Positions 6,194-8,769 of a stretch of 8,769 bases of DNA are shown piece after piece. The DNA comes from Candidatus Methanomethylophilaceae archaeon (lineage in GTDB: Archaea > Thermoplasmatota > Thermoplasmata > Methanomassiliicoccales > Methanomethylophilaceae). A program made the translations under genes and the position numbers. A model generated the notes under the pieces. The model saw nothing but the letters and a program-made list of their open reading frames with translations, was not told the origin of the DNA and made no database searches. The first letter of the stretch is position 1, and each line of letters opens with the position of its first letter. The DNA lies in contig DUKW01000008.1 in NCBI GenBank assembly GCA_013329105.1, positions 1 through 8,769 on the forward strand, in the 5' to 3' direction.

Positions 6194-6957
6194 CGGTCCT
6201 CCAAGTCGAGGTCAAGGAGAGAACGATCGATTATGTAGACGTTCTCTGGCATATCAAGATCATCTAGGTGGCCAAACCAATATACCACCATCCCAGGCCC
6301 GAAGATTTCTGTATATGGGATCAGCTGTTTGTTTGCATTGAACCGAAACTCGGGAGCATCACCAAATGTGGCCTTGCTCTCGATCCATAGGATTTCCTTT
6401 CCGTCAACTTTGATCGGTTTTTCGAAAAGACAATCGGGTGTTTTGGCGTACACGCCACGTATGTCATCCTCAGTACGATATTCCACACCTTGGCTGTCTA
6501 GCCAATTCTCTAAAAGGCTCTCACCCCAGTCACCGCGCCGGCGTTGATCTTCATTTGCCCAAGGAGAATAAACGTAATCGTTCTTGTTTATCTCTTCGAT
6601 TTCTTTTTTAATCCTTGGATCTTTTATTTCTTCCTCGCCACGAACATTGGCCCAGAATTTTTTCTTTGACCAGCCCATTTCCTGGAATACGAACATTGCG
6701 GTGAGTATCGGTGGGAACCTATAATGTTCTGAAATCTCCATTAAGGTCTTACCTTGTCGCCATTCCTTCAACATTCGTTTGGTGTTGTTCTTCACCTTAT
6801 AGAAGTTTTTCTTAACCTCACGAGTAGTTTTCTGGGTGTAAAGAACCACGAGTAATTCGCGGTCATAACCCTTTTTTTCTAACTTATCTATATCGGCAGG
6901 GCTGTTAAGCCTGTGGTATATGTTTTTGTATTCGTCATATTTCATCATGATCAGCAC
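6190..6957 (-). CDS. TPD-family (CDIN1/C15orf41-like) PD-(D/E)XK nuclease
   Basis: Up to 255 residues. The C-terminal half is a PD-(D/E)XK nuclease of the TPD family: RGDWGESLLENWLDSQGVEY (141-160, E146 as the helix acid), the name-giving TPD at 173-175 with catalytic D175, and WIESKA (191-196) with E193 and K195, then NKQLIPY (209-215). The N-terminal ~105 residues are helical and basic and include a likely helix-turn-helix (about 64-90, LKEWRQGKTLMEISEHYRFP), matching archaeal relatives of human CDIN1, which pair winged or helix-turn-helix domains with a Holliday-junction-resolvase-like core. It should bind and cut nucleic acid; its cellular substrate is not known to me. The longest frame starts with GTG at 6957, 12 bases after the preceding flavoprotein stop and without a good ribosome binding site. 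The tandem ATGs at 6948 and 6945 (MMKYDEYKN) are equally good starts. It lies between the flavoprotein gene and the Cas4-like gene, overlapping the latter by 4 bases. Confidence 0.85.
   Translation of the reverse strand: MLIMMKYDEYKNIYHRLNSPADIDKLEKKGYDRELLVVLYTQKTTREVKKNFYKVKNNTKRMLKEWRQGKTLMEISEHYRFPPILTAMFVFQEMGWSKKKFWANVRGEEEIKDPRIKKEIEEINKNDYVYSPWANEDQRRRGDWGESLLENWLDSQGVEYRTEDDIRGVYAKTPDCLFEKPIKVDGKEILWIESKATFGDAPEFRFNANKQLIPYTEIFGPGMVVYWFGHLDDLDMPENVYIIDRSLLDLDLEDR
6198..6202 (-). promoter_or_regulatory. Ribosome binding site of the Cas4-like gene
   Basis: GGAGG on the minus strand, within the last codons of the TPD-family gene and 4 bases before the ATG at 6193. Together with the ATGA stop-start overlap, it points to coupled, roughly matched translation of the two nucleases. 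Confidence 0.8.
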
Positions 6958-6967
6958 TCATCATGAT
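6942..6967. repeat. Pair of 10-base direct repeats with palindromic core
   Basis: TCATCATGAT occurs at 6942-6951 and again at 6958-6967, 16 bases apart. Each copy contains ATCATGAT, which is its own reverse complement, so the pair also reads as an inverted repeat. It straddles the flavoprotein/TPD gene junction and the possible TPD start codons. It could be an operator or RNA structure, or chance from tandem ATG codons. Confidence 0.45.
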
Positions 6968-6969
6968 AG

Positions 6970-8313
6970 TCATAGTTTGGAGGCGAGGTCCTCCACGGCT
7001 GTAAAGACAACATCTCTAACCATCGAAGTGGGGGGACAGTAGGCATTCTCATAGCGTGACAGGAACTCCCGGGCTGTAACCCGCTCTAATATTGCCGCAC
7101 TGAGCCAGTTTATGCGACCGGTGGCGTCCTTGCCTGACAATATTTGGGCCCCTATGAGCCTCCCCGTTGACCTCTCTGCTAATACTTTGACTTTCAAGTT
7201 CTTGCCGCCAGGGTAATAACGGGCGCATGTGAACCCTGATGACATTCCGGTCACAACATTCATCCCGTACCAATGGGCCAGTCCTGTTGAGAGACCCGTA
7301 CCGGCAATCTCGATGTCGCCCATAACACTGACCCAGGGGCTGGTAACACCTTCGTGAAGAGCGTGACCGCCTGCGGCGTTGATACCGGCAACACGCCCCT
7401 GTCTCACAGCACTAGAGCCTAATTGACTCATAGTAGGCCCCGGTGCAACGGCAGACTCGCATTCTATAAGATCTCCGCAGGCGAACACGTTATTCAGGAG
7501 TTTTCCTTTTTGATAGGGCTGAAGGCTGGGGGCCACTCTTAGACCTCCTAATGTACCAATATCAAGTCCCATCTGTTTAGGCAACTCTAGATTTGCTCTC
7601 ACCCCAGTGCTGAATATGACCATATCGCACGGGATGGTCTTCCCTGCAGCGGTCACTGATTCAACGATATCATCGCCATTCACACTTTGGATAGGTGCAT
7701 CCATAACAAAACGGATCCCTTTTTTCTCTAGGTAACATTGGACCTCGGATGCCATGTCAGAGTCGAGTACGCGCGGTATGACCTGATTCATCATCTCCAC
7801 CACTACGACCTTTTTTCCAACATTATGTATCGCCAAAGCCATCTCAAGCCCTATGGCCCCCGCACCGATGATTGCCACCCTATCCGCATCTTTCATGGTT
7901 GACTCTATAGCTTTACCATCATTGATGGTGCGAACCACGAAGACGCCATTCAAATCCTTTCCGGGAATAGGGGGTATGAAAACCTTGCCACCTGTAGCGA
8001 GTATAAGTGAGTCATAGTGGAGGATGTCCCCATTGGCATCCACTGTCTTATTGTTTAGATCCACTGAATGAACCTTTGTCATCGTCTTTACTTCAATGTC
8101 ACGTTCCTGACTGTAGTATTCAGGATCATGCATTATTATGTTGTTCCAACTGGTTTTACCCTCAAGAACCCAGGGGATGACACAAGGGGAGTAGGCAATA
8201 TGTTCGTCCTCTGTTATAACAGTGATTTTGGCATCAGGGTCCGTTTTTCTGGCCGTAGACGCCGCAGTCATTCCCGCTGCGCCTGAACCTACAATCACTA
8301 TCTTTCTTACCAT
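6970..8313 (-). CDS. FAD-dependent CoA-disulfide reductase / NADH oxidase family protein
   Basis: A 447-residue pyridine nucleotide-disulfide oxidoreductase. The FAD site is VIVGSGAAGMTAA (6-18); the single redox Cys is C44 in YSPCVIP, placed as in CoA-disulfide reductases and H2O-forming NADH oxidases (around residue 42-44), not a CxxxxC pair. ATGG (106-109) and ACGD (278-281) are further FAD contacts. The second Rossmann motif GAGAIGLEMA (150-159) ends at E173, an acidic residue that favours NADH over NADPH. The C-terminal dimerisation domain closes with AYCPPTS (424-430), matching the Tyr-x-Pro-Pro motif near the partner active site. Likely roles are oxygen detoxification or keeping CoA, sulfur or polysulfide reduced; the sequence cannot choose between them. 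The ATG at 8313 has AGGTG 4 bases upstream. It leads a minus-strand run with the two nuclease genes, 12 bases before the TPD frame opens, and it is divergent from raSEA. Confidence 0.92.
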   Translation of the reverse strand: MVRKIVIVGSGAAGMTAASTARKTDPDAKITVITEDEHIAYSPCVIPWVLEGKTSWNNIIMHDPEYYSQERDIEVKTMTKVHSVDLNNKTVDANGDILHYDSLILATGGKVFIPPIPGKDLNGVFVVRTINDGKAIESTMKDADRVAIIGAGAIGLEMALAIHNVGKKVVVVEMMNQVIPRVLDSDMASEVQCYLEKKGIRFVMDAPIQSVNGDDIVESVTAAGKTIPCDMVIFSTGVRANLELPKQMGLDIGTLGGLRVAPSLQPYQKGKLLNNVFACGDLIECESAVAPGPTMSQLGSSAVRQGRVAGINAAGGHALHEGVTSPWVSVMGDIEIAGTGLSTGLAHWYGMNVVTGMSSGFTCARYYPGGKNLKVKVLAERSTGRLIGAQILSGKDATGRINWLSAAILERVTAREFLSRYENAYCPPTSMVRDVVFTAVEDLASKL

Positions 8314-8358
8314 GGTACACCTTTGCCGTTTATTGATAATAAAGATATTAAAGTATTC
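8314..8358. promoter_or_regulatory. Compact divergent promoter region between the flavoprotein gene and raSEA
   Basis: An AT-rich block at about 8329-8355 must hold the promoters of both genes. On the plus strand TTTATTGATAAT (8329-8340) lies about 25 bases before the ATG at 8359. On the minus strand CTTTAATATC (about 8355-8346) is a box candidate that would start the flavoprotein transcript near 8325-8330. The two boxes are so close that the promoters may compete or share a regulator. Confidence 0.5.
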
Positions 8359-8375
8359 ATGATATCCGTCGGCAA

Positions 8376-8379
8376 GAGG
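8376..8379 (+). promoter_or_regulatory. Ribosome binding site favouring the inner raSEA start
   Basis: GAGG at 8376-8379 lies 6 bases before the ATG at 8386, a good distance. It is downstream of the ATG at 8359 and too close to the ATG at 8380, so it supports 8386 unless the gene is leaderless from 8359. Confidence 0.55.
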
Positions 8380-8385
8380 ATGCTG

Positions 8386-8769
8386 ATGGCAAAGGTAAAT
8401 GACCCCCTCCGTCCTGAGGCGGTATGGAAAGAGAAAGATGCAGATGGAAACACTGTGCTCGATACAATGGTAGTGATCCTTCGCACTCGAGGCTGTGCTT
8501 GGTCAAAGAAGGGCGGTTGCACTATGTGCGGGTACAACCAGGCAAGCAATGAGGTTGTGAGTGTGGAGCAGATCATAGCACAGCTGGATGAAGTATTGGA
8601 GCGCTATGACGGCGAGCCCTTCGTCAAAATATATACCTCTGGGAGTTTTCTGGATGAAAATGAGCTGCCAGCCGAGGCCAGAGACGCTATACTTCAAGCC
8701 TTTGCAGGGGTGAAGAGACTGTTGGTTGAGAGCCGCCCAGAGTTTGTGACCAAAGATATCCTCTCCATC
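8386..8769 (+). CDS. raSEA: Archaeosine biosynthesis radical SAM protein RaSEA, N-terminal part
   Basis: An open frame that runs off the right edge with no stop; 128 codons are visible from 8386, or 137 from an in-frame ATG at 8359. Just after the start it reads AVWKEKDADGNTVLDTMVVI, then RGCAWSKKGGCTMCGYNQAS, giving a C-X7-C-X2-C cluster that should hold the radical-SAM [4Fe-4S] centre. KIYTSGSFLDENELP and LLVESRPEFVTKD follow, as in the Elp3-like archaeal family annotated as RaSEA. RaSEA is known to act with ArcS: ArcS attaches lysine to preQ0 at tRNA position 15, and RaSEA cleaves it to leave archaeosine. I prefer the 8386 start because of the GAGG site at 8376-8379; the 8359 start would be leaderless behind the TATA-like box. 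It is divergent from the flavoprotein gene. Other Elp3-like radical SAM proteins are a less likely identity. Confidence 0.88.
   Translation, partial: MAKVNDPLRPEAVWKEKDADGNTVLDTMVVILRTRGCAWSKKGGCTMCGYNQASNEVVSVEQIIAQLDEVLERYDGEPFVKIYTSGSFLDENELPAEARDAILQAFAGVKRLLVESRPEFVTKDILSI

Noticed and set aside
8307..8697. Minus-strand frames opposite raSEA
   Set aside because: The plus strand carries a clear radical SAM Cys cluster here, so these frames are antisense shadows, although raSEA has no stop in the window.

Overview
The window looks like chromosomal DNA of a euryarchaeon. The signs are an archaeal GTP cyclohydrolase MptA, an archaeal-type phosphoglycolate phosphatase start, RNase HII with archaeal spacing of its catalytic acids, an initiator tRNA-Met with an A1:U72 pair, a fused archaeal GlmU-type enzyme, the radical SAM archaeosine enzyme RaSEA, and TATA-like boxes together with GGAGG/GGTGA ribosome binding sites. 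MptA would fit a methanogen or a relative. A Thermoplasmatota lineage such as Methanomassiliicoccales is a guess from gene content only. Coding density is very high, and no gene-free stretch reaches 300 bases.

Layout. (1) 1-985, minus strand: mptA followed by a phosphoglycolate phosphatase that runs off the left edge; the two overlap by 4 bases (ATGA). (2) 986-1076: a short divergent promoter region. (3) 1077-2056, plus strand: rnhB and a small SCP2-domain protein. (4) 2107-2184: initiator tRNA-Met with encoded CCA, its own promoter and a T-tract terminator. (5) 2248-5222, plus strand: a glmU-like gene and glmS, overlapping by one base, for UDP-GlcNAc synthesis. (6) 8313 down to 5225, minus strand: a three-gene run of a CoA-disulfide-reductase/NADH-oxidase-type flavoprotein, a TPD-family (CDIN1-like) PD-(D/E)XK nuclease, and a Cas4-like Fe-S nuclease with four membrane helices inserted in it. 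This run ends 2 bases from the end of glmS. (7) 8314-8358: a second compact divergent promoter region. (8) From about 8386, plus strand: raSEA, cut by the right edge.

Functional links. GlmS makes glucosamine-6-phosphate, and the GlmU-like protein would turn glucosamine-1-phosphate into UDP-GlcNAc; the mutase between them is not in the window. RaSEA finishes archaeosine at tRNA position 15, and the tRNA here has G at that position. The most unusual content is the pair of nuclease genes at 5225-6957: two different PD-(D/E)XK families, translationally coupled, one apparently anchored in the membrane. No CRISPR array, transposase, integrase or other mobile element was seen, so nothing in the window ties the Cas4-like protein to CRISPR.
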